Assembly (NCBI GenBank): GCA_025455665.1
Contig: JALOMC010000085.1
Coordinates: forward strand, 1 to 15,367
DNA from: Chitinophagaceae bacterium
GTDB taxonomy: Bacteria; Bacteroidota; Bacteroidia; Chitinophagales; Chitinophagaceae
Direction of reading: 5' to 3'
DNA: 15,367 nucleotides
In this document: piece by piece, positions 1 to 6,452 of the stretch
Layout of the letters: each line of letters opens with the position of its first letter
How positions within the stretch are numbered: position 1 is the stretch's first letter
The notes under the pieces: generated by a model
Told to the model about the DNA's origin: nothing
Databases searched by the model: none
The model's input: only the letters and a program-made list of their open reading frames with translations
Translations under genes and position numbers: made by a program

Positions 1-186
1 ATGACCGCCACCGCCCAGCTGACAGTACACTACCTGAAACCGTTTCGTACCAGTAGCCTGCAGGCTACCGCCATTACACAAAAAGTAGTGGGCAACCGCG
101 TATTTGGCACGGTGGAACTCAGCAACGATAAGGGCGAAGTGTGCGCCATTGCCTACGGGGCGCTGGCCAAGGGCATTAGCTTGTAG
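1..186 (+). CDS. Hotdog-fold (PaaI-like) thioesterase, 3' part only
   Basis: This reading frame enters from the left edge and stops at TAG 184-186, so only 61 residues are visible. The strand pattern LTVHYLKPFRTSSLQATA...VFGTVELSNDKGEVCAIAYGAL matches the C-terminal half of PaaI/YdiI-like hotdog acyl-CoA thioesterases: the central helix is missing and the last four strands of the sheet are present. The family is usually about 130-145 residues, so roughly half is absent. The ATG at base 1 is probably an internal Met. Members of this family hydrolyse acyl- or aryl-CoA thioesters in the cytoplasm; the substrate cannot be read from this fragment. The fold assignment is fairly safe. The thioesterase activity is inferred from the family. 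Confidence 0.75.
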   Translation: MTATAQLTVHYLKPFRTSSLQATAITQKVVGNRVFGTVELSNDKGEVCAIAYGALAKGISL

Positions 187-190
187 GGCG

Positions 191-257
191 GATGGCTGGA
201 GAGCCAAATGGCAGATGATGGATGGCAGATGATTGATGGCGGATGGCAGATTTGCGG
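191..257. repeat. Degenerate GATGGCAGA direct repeats
   Basis: ATGGCAGATGATGG (208-221) is followed directly by ATGGCAGATGATTG (222-235), ATGGCGG (236-242) and ATGGCAGATTTG (243-254). A small hairpin TGGCT...AGCCA sits just upstream (193-206). The stretch begins 5 bases after the thioesterase stop codon and has no convincing coding potential. It looks like slippage-prone intergenic filler. Confidence 0.7.
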
Positions 258-276
258 ACGTACCGCTTCATGGTTC

Positions 277-302
277 GTCATCCCGAGCGGAGCGAGGGAT
301 CT
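277..302. repeat. Dispersed palindrome-like element (CCCGAGCGGAGCGAGGG core)
   Basis: The core CCCGAGCGGAGCGAGGG is flanked by ATCCC/GGGAT complementary ends, giving an imperfect hairpin. From memory, near-identical strings recur in intergenic regions of many bacterial genomes, including Bacteroidota, as short dispersed repeats. No function can be read from the sequence. Only one copy is in this window, so calling it a repeat rests on that recollection. Confidence 0.5.
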
Positions 303-329
303 CACGAATCGGAGACGAGGTTCAGTTAG

Positions 330-640
330 CAGTGGGCAAGGGGCGGTGTTTGGTGTTCGGTGTCCGGTGTCCGGCAAAAAATCCGTGCAAATCTGCTCAT
401 CCGCGGGAATCCGTGTCCCTTTAAACAGTTAGCAAGGGGTGGTGTTGGTTGTCCGGTGTTTGGTGTTCGGTGTCGGGTGTTCGGTAAAAAATCTGTGGAA
501 ATCCGCTCATCCGCGGCCATCCGTGTCCCCTGCAACAGTGGGCAAGGGGCGGTGTTTGGTGTCGGGTGTTCGGTGTCCGGAAAAAATCCGTGCAAATCTG
601 CTCATCCGCAAAAATCCGTGTCCCCTTCAGCAGTGGGCAG
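330..640. repeat. Three ~95-110 bp tandem repeat units plus a partial fourth
   Basis: Unit starts (CAGTGGGCAAGGGGCGG or a variant) lie at about 330, 426 and 536, with a truncated fourth at 630. Each unit has three parts: that lead; a heptamer-like tract of GGTGTTC/GGTGTCC variants; and a conserved block AAAATCCGTGCAAATCTGC followed by TCATCCGC...ATCCGTGTCC. Units differ by substitutions and by the number of heptamers, which explains the uneven length. All frames give low-complexity GVRCPVSG-like or NPCKSAHP-like peptides, so it is almost certainly non-coding. It lies between the thioesterase gene and the 3' end of the convergent Spy-like gene. Confidence 0.85.
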
Positions 641-678
641 ATTGCAATTTGCAGGACTGTAGTGTACCACCTGCTGCG

Positions 679-1038
679 CTACCCATTGGGGCGGCGCTGG
701 CGCATCTGTTCTTCCAGCTCCTTCAGCTTCTTCATCTGTTCTTCACTCAGCATTTTTTTCAGCTTTTCGTCGCGGGCATCTACCAGCTTTTGGCGGGCTT
801 CGGGGCTCGGTCGTTCGCCGCCACCGCGCAGCTTATCCATCTCTGTATAAAAATCGGTGTATACAGGTGTGATGTCTTTCACCTGTGCTTCGCTCAGTTT
901 CAGCTCGGGCTTCAGCCGCTCAATGGTGCGGGCCACCCGGTCGGCTACCGGCATGGGTTGGCGGGGACCATCTTGCGCCAATAGTTGGGTGCCCATCAGT
1001 ATGGCAATGGCCAGGCTTAGTACACGCAGTGTTTTCAT
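679..1038 (-). CDS. Small Spy/CpxP-like periplasmic protein
   Basis: This 119-residue protein has a clear Sec signal peptide (MKTLRVLSLAIAILMGTQLLAQ, cleaved near residue 22). The mature part is almost entirely helical and charged: a proline-rich start, then LKLSEAQVKDITPVYTDFYTEMDKLR and a second helix pair containing LSEEQMKKLKELEEQMRQRR. The two LSExQ segments recall the LTxxQ repeats of Spy/CpxP periplasmic chaperones, and length and architecture fit. Known relatives bind unfolded periplasmic proteins or sense envelope stress; that role is inferred here. It is the last of three minus-strand genes for exported proteins. The 124-bp gap before it contains two inverted repeats, so it may have its own promoter, but I found no TAnnTTTG box. 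The family call is likely and the exact function is not established. Confidence 0.75.
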   Translation of the reverse strand: MKTLRVLSLAIAILMGTQLLAQDGPRQPMPVADRVARTIERLKPELKLSEAQVKDITPVYTDFYTEMDKLRGGGERPSPEARQKLVDARDEKLKKMLSEEQMKKLKELEEQMRQRRPNG

Positions 1039-1071
1039 AAATAATGGTGGCTTTAAAGGGTGATTAAAACG

Positions 1072-1099
1072 ACACTGGCAAACAGCAAGCTGCCAGTGT
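1072..1099. repeat. Inverted repeat, 9-bp perfect stem
   Basis: ACACTGGCA (1072-1080) and TGCCAGTGT (1091-1099) are perfect complements around a 10-base loop. The element lies 34 bases upstream of the Spy-like start codon, read on the minus strand. No T-tract follows on either strand. An operator or a leader-RNA hairpin is more likely than a terminator. Confidence 0.6.
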
Positions 1100-1142
1100 A
1101 CCAGGTATTAGACGACTTTGCAGCCAAAAAGTACACACTGCA

Positions 1143-1168
1143 GCGCCAAGTGGCGCCAATTTTTATTT
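1143..1168. terminator. Possible weak terminator behind the isomerase gene
   Basis: GCGCC (1143-1147) pairs with GGCGC (1152-1156) over an AAGT loop. On the plus strand the hairpin is followed by ATTTTTATTT. On the minus strand, the direction of the isomerase gene, a T5 run follows only after about 10 bases. The stem is short, so this is tentative. The isomerase stop codon (TAA, 1165-1163) lies next to it. Confidence 0.35.
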
Positions 1169-3073
1169 CAGCAGGGCCTGCCAGGCAGCCTGGTTTACCT
1201 GCACCGGATATTTGCGGCGCAGGCGCTCTACCCAGCGGGTTTCCAGTAGTTGCTGGTAGTCGCTCAGGGCATAGCCGCGGGCTTCTTCAAAACTACGGAT
1301 ATCGCCACCGGGCCGGGCAGCCAATATGTGGGTAAAGCTGAAGCTACCGTCCAGTTCATTTTTCTGTAGCGCAGTAGCCGATCCTGCTACCGGTGGCCAG
1401 GCAGTGCCGGGCAGTTGGCTGGCTTCAAATCGGCCGCTGTCGGCCACAATGGTTTCCTTCCACTGCTCCATGTACTGGCGCCACTGGCTGGCATCTTTGG
1501 CCAGGGCCTGCCCAAAGCGTACTGCCGATAGCGAATCGGTGGCGGTAACCACCAATGCCAGGGCACCATCGCCCCACACGTATTTGCTTTTATGCTCGAG
1601 GTAAAAGCGGTGCAGGCCGGCGCTATCATTGGCGGCTTTGGCCCATACCTCTTTTTCCATGGCGGCAAACAGCATATTGGCATCTTTAAATTCCTGTAGT
1701 TGGTCGGCAAAAGCAGGTTCCAGTTTTTCCAGGTGCTGGCGGTAGTAGGTAGTAGCCGACTGCAGCTGGTAGTCGCGGTAGCGTTTTTCGTAGTCGGCAG
1801 ATCGCCAGTTGCCCACCGCCCGGTTGTACATCACCCAGTTTTCAGCCAGGGTTTTCTCAGGGCCAATGGTAAACAGCAGGGTATTGTTTTGAACGGTCAT
1901 ACCGGCGGTGCTGCCATTGCGCAGGGCCGAGTCGGTGTAGCGCCAAAGGGCTGCTTTATTCACCGGCATTTCTTTCAATTTCAGCAGCGCATATTTCCTT
2001 TCTATAGCAGCCTGCCGGGCCAGTTCGGCACGGTCGCTGCTTTGCAGCTGTTGGCGCAGGTTGGCCACCGCTTCTTCATTGTCCGGGCTGATAGCCGGTA
2101 TTTTTTCCAGCAGCTTTACCAGGTGCCAGCCATAGCTGGTGAGAAAGGGGGCTGAAACTTCGCCGGTTTTTTGCAACGCGAAGACGGCGTTTTCGAAGCT
2201 GGCATCGTAGGTACCTACCCCCATTGGTGGCAGCACGCCGCCCACTGCGTACGATGATCGGTCGGCGCTGTACTGCAGCGCTGCCTGCTCAAACGACAGG
2301 CCCGCCTGCAGCAGCTGGTACACCGAGTCGGCCGTTTTTTTACCCGCTGCTATACTGGCCGGTGTGGGGTTTTCGCCGTTGAAAATCAGGATTTGCGCCA
2401 GCTTGCGCTGGCCGGCAGCGGGCCGCACTTTGTTTACTTTAAACACATGAAAAGCATCGCTGCCGGCAATGGGCTGACTGGTTTGGCCGGGAGCCAGCTT
2501 ATAAATCGCTGTTTCGTACACATACGGAAGGCTGAACAGGGTAATCCATCCTACTTCGCCACCACGGGCCTGCTCGTCGGCATCGGTAGCATGGCGCTTT
2601 ACCGCCTCTTCAAAGGGCAGGCCCCGGGCCAGTTGGCCGGCCACTTGTCGGGCCAGGGCAGCTGCTTGCTGTTTGCTATTGGCATCGCCGGGCGAAAAAG
2701 AAAAACCAAGGTGGCTGATGTGGCGGTCTTCGGCCACTCGTTTCAGTGCTTCTTGCAGCAGGTCTTCCATGCCACTGGTTTTGGCCACAAAGCTTTCTAC
2801 CAGTTGTTCCCGGTAGTTGTACCATTCCTCCTGCTGGCTCGGCAGGGTATCCAGGCGCTGGTCGTAGGCATCCTGCACCTTCTTGTAGTTGATAAAGAGG
2901 GGCAGATAGTCGGTTAGTGCCTGCCGCCGGCTATTATTGCCGGCCGGGTTTTTTTCAAAGGCTCTCAAAAAACTGTTGACGGTAACCGGCTTATTGCCGT
3001 ACGTAAAAAGAGTTTGCGCTTGGGTACTGCACAGGCTCAGCAGGCTCAGTGCAGCCATCAGTACTTTTTTCAT
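1163..3073 (-). CDS. SurA-like periplasmic peptidyl-prolyl isomerase with two parvulin domains
   Basis: I start at the ATG at 3073 (636 residues) because MKKVLMAALSLLSLCSTQAQ then forms a normal signal peptide; an in-frame ATG seven codons upstream would spoil it. An N-terminal helical region (about 25-115) carries VTVNSFLRAFEKNP, usual in Bacteroidota SurA/PpiD-like proteins. PpiC/parvulin domain 1 spans about 117-217 (RHISHLGFSF...GGEVGWITLF...FHVFKV) and domain 2 about 223-323 (RKLAQILIF...GGVLPPMGVGTYD...GWHLVKLLEK). The remaining ~300 residues are helical with no recognised domain. Members of this family are chaperone-isomerases for outer-membrane proteins. The start codon is 51 bp behind the stop of the thioredoxin-fold gene, so the two probably share a transcript. 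The fold is certain. Whether both parvulin domains are catalytic is not. Confidence 0.9.
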   Translation of the reverse strand: MKKVLMAALSLLSLCSTQAQTLFTYGNKPVTVNSFLRAFEKNPAGNNSRRQALTDYLPLFINYKKVQDAYDQRLDTLPSQQEEWYNYREQLVESFVAKTSGMEDLLQEALKRVAEDRHISHLGFSFSPGDANSKQQAAALARQVAGQLARGLPFEEAVKRHATDADEQARGGEVGWITLFSLPYVYETAIYKLAPGQTSQPIAGSDAFHVFKVNKVRPAAGQRKLAQILIFNGENPTPASIAAGKKTADSVYQLLQAGLSFEQAALQYSADRSSYAVGGVLPPMGVGTYDASFENAVFALQKTGEVSAPFLTSYGWHLVKLLEKIPAISPDNEEAVANLRQQLQSSDRAELARQAAIERKYALLKLKEMPVNKAALWRYTDSALRNGSTAGMTVQNNTLLFTIGPEKTLAENWVMYNRAVGNWRSADYEKRYRDYQLQSATTYYRQHLEKLEPAFADQLQEFKDANMLFAAMEKEVWAKAANDSAGLHRFYLEHKSKYVWGDGALALVVTATDSLSAVRFGQALAKDASQWRQYMEQWKETIVADSGRFEASQLPGTAWPPVAGSATALQKNELDGSFSFTHILAARPGGDIRSFEEARGYALSDYQQLLETRWVERLRRKYPVQVNQAAWQALLK

Positions 3074-3124
3074 GGAATAGGTAGTAGTTAGCAAGTGGCG
3101 GGTTGTGCGGCGGTCAAAACACGA

Positions 3125-4594
3125 TCAGGGAATCGATGCAGGTTTGGCACCGCTTTTCAGCAGTATCAATTTATCCAAATCGGTCAGGGTCAGGTTTTTG
3201 GCAATGATCTTTTTATCGGCATCCAGCAAAAAGAAGGTGGGCGTGCTGCGCATATCGTAGAGCTGCCGAAAATTGGGCTTGCCGGCTTTGTCTTCGGCTT
3301 CCCGCATGGCGGCGGGTTGGTGCACGTGGGTCCATCCTTTGCCCCATTGGTTGATGAAGCCGGGCCAATCATTCAGGCTCGATTCGTTGACCATGACGGC
3401 ATACATTTTCACGCCCAGGTTTTTCCAGCTGGTATTGTACAGGGTGTCCAGCTTCGGCATTTCCTCGCGGCACTTGCCGCAATGCACATCCCAAAACAAT
3501 ACTACCGTAAATGCGCCCTGCTCCTGGTACAGTGTTTTTAGCTGGTTGGCAGTGTCTACCAGCTCCATATCCCAGGCTTTGGCACCCAGTTGGTTGGCCA
3601 TCAGCATGTAGGCCCGGTCGCGTATGATTTTCATTTGCTTTTCCGACAGCCAGTCTACTTTTTTATCGCCGGATAGCTGGGTTTCGTACACGTGCAAAAA
3701 CACTTTGTCCTGCCCCATCAGTTTGGGATACATGTAGTGGTCTACAAAGTAGCTGATAAGGTAGCGTTGCATCTCGGGGTCGTTGCGGCCCAGCGCCATC
3801 ATCCAGTTGTATTCGTATATCACCGAGTCGGCATCGGGGGCTACCCAGTTTTCGAGGTAGGCGCTCAGGCGGGGCTCAAAAATGGGTGTGCGTACAAATC
3901 GGCCATCCATAAAGTCGATATTGTCCCAATAGTGTTCTTTGCCAAAGCGGTACTGGGCAATGGTATCGGCACGGTTTTTAGGCTGGCGCAGGGCAGGCGG
4001 CAGTGGCACCTCTTCCATTGCGTTGAACAAGAGGGCCAGCATCGAATTAGGTTGCTCTTTGGCCAGGTTGCGGCGATAGGTCAATATTTCCCCATTTAGC
4101 TGGCGTATGCGGTCGGTGGCAGCTTCGCGGGCTGCGGGATCGAGGGAAGGCAGCAGCTGCTGCAGGCTATCGGCCCGGCCGGCCCGGGGACTTACATAGC
4201 GGGTGTACGCCAGGAAGCGGGTGTTCTCTGTATTACCTTCAAACCGCAGCGATTGCTCCAGCCGGCTCGAATCGGCCTGTACCAAAAAATCCTGGTCCTT
4301 GTCCAGCAGCATTTCGAATAGGATGCTTTTGGCGGGTGATGCCACGATGTACACGCCTGGCTCCAGCGGTTTGGTGCGTTGCAGCAGGCCATTACTGTTT
4401 GCATCAAGGCGTACACTGTCTACCAGTGTTTTGATGCTGCCGTAGTAGCACGCCAGGTACAGCCATTGGTTTTTGAAGGGCTTTACCTGAAAGGCAATGC
4501 GGCAGCCGGGAGCGGCGGTCGGTTTGGCAGCTGGCTTGTGCTGTGCCTGGGCGGCGGTGCCAGCCAGCAAGGCCAGGAATAAGAAAGTACGCAT
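3125..4594 (-). CDS. TlpA-like thioredoxin-fold protein with DUF4369- and DUF5106-like domains
   Basis: This 489-residue exported protein has the signal peptide MRTFLFLALLAGTAAQAQ. Residues ~33-125 look like a DUF4369 beta domain (FQVKPFKNQWLYLACYYG...YIVASPAKSILFEMLLDKDQDF). Residues ~125-320 look like the helical DUF5106 region. The C-terminal ~340-480 is a thioredoxin/TlpA domain with redox motif C372-G-K-C375 in FTVVLFWDVHCGKCREEMPKL and the cis-proline segment RSTPTFFLLDADKKI. Such proteins are thought to reduce or isomerise disulfides in the periplasm; the partner is unknown. It is first in an apparent operon with the SurA-like isomerase, which suggests coupled disulfide and proline isomerisation of envelope proteins. 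A TAATTTTA box at 4636-4629 (minus) may be its -7 element, within the intergenic region shared with the divergent Crp/Fnr gene. Confidence 0.88.
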   Translation of the reverse strand: MRTFLFLALLAGTAAQAQHKPAAKPTAAPGCRIAFQVKPFKNQWLYLACYYGSIKTLVDSVRLDANSNGLLQRTKPLEPGVYIVASPAKSILFEMLLDKDQDFLVQADSSRLEQSLRFEGNTENTRFLAYTRYVSPRAGRADSLQQLLPSLDPAAREAATDRIRQLNGEILTYRRNLAKEQPNSMLALLFNAMEEVPLPPALRQPKNRADTIAQYRFGKEHYWDNIDFMDGRFVRTPIFEPRLSAYLENWVAPDADSVIYEYNWMMALGRNDPEMQRYLISYFVDHYMYPKLMGQDKVFLHVYETQLSGDKKVDWLSEKQMKIIRDRAYMLMANQLGAKAWDMELVDTANQLKTLYQEQGAFTVVLFWDVHCGKCREEMPKLDTLYNTSWKNLGVKMYAVMVNESSLNDWPGFINQWGKGWTHVHQPAAMREAEDKAGKPNFRQLYDMRSTPTFFLLDADKKIIAKNLTLTDLDKLILLKSGAKPASIP

Positions 4595-4689
4595 GGTTCT
4601 GAAGCGATTACGATACTGGGCGGTGCGGTAAAATTACAGGGTGGGTAGTTAAGGAAGGATGAATAGTACCCAAAGCCGACAGGACAACC

Positions 4690-4697
4690 TATTTTTG
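4690..4697 (+). promoter_or_regulatory. -7 box TATTTTTG for the Crp/Fnr gene, with an overlapping FNR-like dyad
   Basis: TATTTTTG fits the Bacteroidota -7 consensus TAnnTTTG exactly and ends 18 bases before the ATG at 4716. It therefore favours that start over the in-frame ATG at 4659, which lies upstream of the promoter. No clear TTG -33 element is seen. TTGAC-TAAA-ATCGA (4695-4708) overlaps its downstream edge. This is one base off the FNR-type TTGAY-N4-RTCAA dyad, and its position would suit autorepression. Confidence 0.55.
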
Positions 4698-4715
4698 ACT
4701 AAAATCGAGCGTGTG

Positions 4716-5285
4716 ATGAATAATCAACTAATCCAACTTCTCAACTCCATTGTCCCACTCTCCGAAGGTTTGCTGGAGTTTCTGAATGCCAAACTGGAAA
4801 ACCGAACTTACGAACCGGGCGAGCTGCTGCTGAAGGAAGGTCAGATCAGTAGTTTTATTGCATTTATCGAGAAGGGAATTGTACGCTCCTACTACTACAA
4901 AGACGGTGAGAAAATTACCTCGTGGTTCATGAAGGAAGGCGATGTGATCATTTCGGTGGCCAGCTTCTTTAGCCAAACGCCTTCCAACGAGGTCATTGAG
5001 GCTTTGGAGAAGGTATCGGTACATGCTATTTCGTACGAAGATTTGCAGTATGCGTACATGCATTTTCCTGAGTTCAATGTATGCGGCCGTGTGCTCACCG
5101 AAAAGTATTATGTGATGAGCGAAGAACGCTTGTATATGCTGCGCAAAAGAACCTCCAAAGAGAAGTATCATTACCTGTTGGATAAGCACCCTGATATTAC
5201 ACAGCGTGCACGGCTTGGCGATATCGCTACGTTCATTGGCGTGAACCTTGAAACCCTTAGCCGTATTAGATCTGAGAAGATTTGA
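4716..5285 (+). CDS. Crp/Fnr-family transcriptional regulator, FNR-type recognition helix
   Basis: From the ATG at 4716 the protein has 189 residues, a normal length for the compact Bacteroidota Crp/Fnr group. Residues ~28-115 form the cupin-like effector domain (YEPGELLLKEGQISSFIAFIEKGIVRSYYYKDGEKI...GDVIISVASFF). A long dimerisation helix follows at about 117-150. The winged-helix HTH is at ~165-187 (ARLGDIATFIGVNLETLSRIR). The recognition helix has E179-x-x-S182-R183, the residues that read TTGA half-sites in E. coli FNR, whereas CRP uses R-E-x-x-x-R. There is no N-terminal cysteine cluster, and the only Cys is C123, so an FNR-style Fe-S oxygen sensor is unlikely. The effector is unknown. 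It is divergent from the thioredoxin-fold gene and immediately upstream of an array of TTGA-type sites, so it probably controls the two lipoprotein genes downstream. Confidence 0.92.
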   Translation: MNNQLIQLLNSIVPLSEGLLEFLNAKLENRTYEPGELLLKEGQISSFIAFIEKGIVRSYYYKDGEKITSWFMKEGDVIISVASFFSQTPSNEVIEALEKVSVHAISYEDLQYAYMHFPEFNVCGRVLTEKYYVMSEERLYMLRKRTSKEKYHYLLDKHPDITQRARLGDIATFIGVNLETLSRIRSEKI

Positions 5286-5392
5286 CATTTCGCAACCGTC
5301 TATTTTGACATAGCGCAAACAGTGTGTTTGACATAGCGCAAAAACGCCTCATTTTTTGATAAATAACAAGCATCGATTTTGATGTAAGACAA
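5281..5392 (+). promoter_or_regulatory. Array of five TTGAY-N4-NNCAA sites; three at a 23-bp period
   Basis: TTTGACATTTCGCAA (5281-5295), TTTGACATAGCGCAA (5304-5318) and TTTGACATAGCGCAA (5327-5341) start exactly 23 bp apart. Two weaker relatives follow, also 23 bp apart: TTGATAAATAACAA (5356-5369) and TTGATGTAAGACAA (5379-5392). The left half TTGAY is constant, and the right half is more degenerate but always ends CAA. The first copy overlaps the regulator's stop codon. The array fills the gap between the Crp/Fnr gene and the first lipoprotein gene. TTGAY-N4-RTCAA is the known FNR-type operator form; binding by the adjacent regulator is an inference. Confidence 0.6.
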
Positions 5393-5410
5393 ATTTTCGA
5401 ATAGAGGTTT

Positions 5411-5418
5411 TGCATTTG
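5411..5418 (+). promoter_or_regulatory. Probable -7 box TGCATTTG of the short lipoprotein gene
   Basis: TGCATTTG resembles TAnnTTTG with G for A at the second position and lies 23 bases before the ATG at 5442. It starts 32 bp after the start of the dyad at 5379. The intervening AAATTTTCGAAT and GTTTTGC are conserved in the promoter of the second lipoprotein gene. No independent -33 TTG is present, which fits dependence on an activator. Confidence 0.5.
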
Positions 5419-5441
5419 CTTTGATGTCGTAAAAGCAAAGC

Positions 5442-6140
5442 ATGCGCACACTGGTTGCTCTTCATGTTTTACTACTCTGCACGGCCTGTCACAAAGAGTT
5501 TGTATCGCATCAGGAAACACCGGTTTTGAAAAAGGTGAAAGCAGCTGTAAAAGTGGTTCTACCCGCCGCCGATTATCAGCAAATTGACTGGAACCAAACC
5601 ATGCCGGTGACTACCAGCTCTGCACAAGTGCTGGCCTACCACGTGAGCCTGCCTGCTATTACTGCCAACACCTATCGGTTTTTGCTGGTGAATCTTTCCG
5701 GCGACAGTGTCGGGGGTGTATTTGCCAACGAAGTGGTGTACGAGGACCTGCATGGCGGCAGGTACCCGGTGCACGTGTACAATCAGCACTTGCAAACGGG
5801 CACTCGTCGCTCTTACGCCACCCGGGGCCAACTGGTAAGTGAGCGGTCGGCTACTGCTGCCCTGCTGCCCGCTTCGCTTGTGTCAGCTGGTATCCGGTTG
5901 CCCTTGGTCACGCTGACTGGCATTTTCCGAACACCAACGGATCCGCCGGACGCCAAAGGTGCCAAAATGGCAGCAATTGATACTTATATTTTGGCTGCCG
6001 TGCTGGGATTTGAGGAGCCGCTTGACTACGAGGACAACCAGCGGCAACAACCGAGCGGCGTCTTGTACTACGATCCTTTGCAGGGGGGCCGGCCTATAAA
6101 TACCGGTCAACCATTGATTACTTGGGACTTACTTAACTGA
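5442..6140 (+). CDS. Lipoprotein of unknown function, short form of a shared module
   Basis: This 232-residue protein begins MRTLVALHVLLLCTACHKEF, a lipoprotein-type signal with Cys16 as the likely lipidated residue; Cys at -3 is unusual. His rather than Asp at +2 gives no inner-membrane retention signal. I do not recognise a named family. The mature part is a module shared with the lipoprotein encoded at 6453: IDW (48-50), YRFLLVN (78-84) and FANE (94-97) match LDW, FRFLLVN and FRNE there, the last two at identical spacing. LPLVTLTGIF and GVLYYDPL...ITWDLLN match LPLITIVGTY and GILDYLDPL...IEWEM. It stops at the point (W228) where the longer paralog (W241) continues into its hydrolase-like domain. 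Both genes have matching promoters, so they were probably duplicated and are co-regulated. Confidence 0.8.
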   Translation: MRTLVALHVLLLCTACHKEFVSHQETPVLKKVKAAVKVVLPAADYQQIDWNQTMPVTTSSAQVLAYHVSLPAITANTYRFLLVNLSGDSVGGVFANEVVYEDLHGGRYPVHVYNQHLQTGTRRSYATRGQLVSERSATAALLPASLVSAGIRLPLVTLTGIFRTPTDPPDAKGAKMAAIDTYILAAVLGFEEPLDYEDNQRQQPSGVLYYDPLQGGRPINTGQPLITWDLLN

Positions 6141-6392
6141 TTGACATACAAACACCTATTTCATCACTCCCCTTCAAAAAACGACACTTACAATCCATTA
6201 TATCTGATACACATTACCACCATATCGCCAGAAATGCTGGTGTGACCTGTGTTTGATATCGACTGCTTGCGTGCCAAACACCCCTGGCTGGGCTTTCAGG
6301 TCATTTACTGCTGCTAGACAACGACTCGCAGCCTCAATTTTAGTGTTAAAACACTGTGTTGAGGGTGTGCGGGAAGCCTTTTCCACACGATT

Positions 6393-6406
6393 TTGACATT
6401 TGTCAA
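6393..6406 (+). promoter_or_regulatory. Perfect FNR-type operator TTGACATTTGTCAA
   Basis: TTTGACA and TGTCAAA form a perfect 7+7 dyad around TT (core 6393-6406), matching the FNR-type form TTGAY-N4-RTCAA. It is centred about 38-42 bp before the expected transcription start, a class II activator position. It is the best match of all such sites in the window, and the nearby Crp/Fnr protein carries the E-x-x-S-R residues that read TTGA. Confidence 0.65.
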
Positions 6407-6424
6407 ATTTTCGAATGCATGTTA

Positions 6425-6432
6425 TGCCTTTG
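6425..6432 (+). promoter_or_regulatory. Probable -7 box TGCCTTTG of the long lipoprotein gene
   Basis: TGCCTTTG starts 32 bp after the operator start at 6393, the same spacing as TGCATTTG to the dyad at 5379. It lies upstream of the ATG at 6453, which yields a lipoprotein signal; the in-frame ATG at 6393 lies within the operator. Both observations favour 6453 as the start. Confidence 0.5.
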
Positions 6433-6452
6433 TTTTGGTAAAATTTCAGGCC

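Larger units (their letters stand above)
6141..6452. other. 312-bp intergenic region with two inverted-repeat structures
   Basis: No supportable gene is present. GTGTTTG (6249-6255) pairs with CAAACAC (6275-6281), and outside it TGACCTG (6243-6249) pairs with CAGGTCA (6297-6303), giving a nested asymmetric stem. A perfect 14-bp dyad AGTGTT-AA-AACACT lies at 6342-6355, centred 51 bp upstream of the operator centre at 6399.5. The nested stem could be the 3' end of the short lipoprotein transcript, but it lacks a T-tract. The promoter of the long lipoprotein occupies the right end. Confidence 0.5.

Noticed and set aside
330..640. Possible CRISPR array
   Set aside because: Units are ~95-110 bp, diverge by substitution and share sequence along their whole length. 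There are no unique spacers of constant size and no cas genes.
360..984. Open frames across the tandem repeats on both strands
   Set aside because: They encode low-complexity repeated peptides in several frames at once, which is what a repeat produces. One of them also runs across the Spy-like gene on the opposite strand.
1114..1168. Tiny plus-strand transcript from GACTTTGC to the hairpin and T-tract at 1160
   Set aside because: The putative -7 box lacks the TA of TAnnTTTG, no -33 is present, and the product would be only ~40 nt.
4659..4715. Upstream start for the Crp/Fnr protein at 4659
   Set aside because: It lies before the TATTTTTG -7 box and would add 19 residues not usual for the family.
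4716..5285. Fe-S oxygen sensor like E. coli FNR
   Set aside because: There is no N-terminal Cys cluster, and only one Cys (C123) is present. The resemblance to FNR is limited to the recognition helix.
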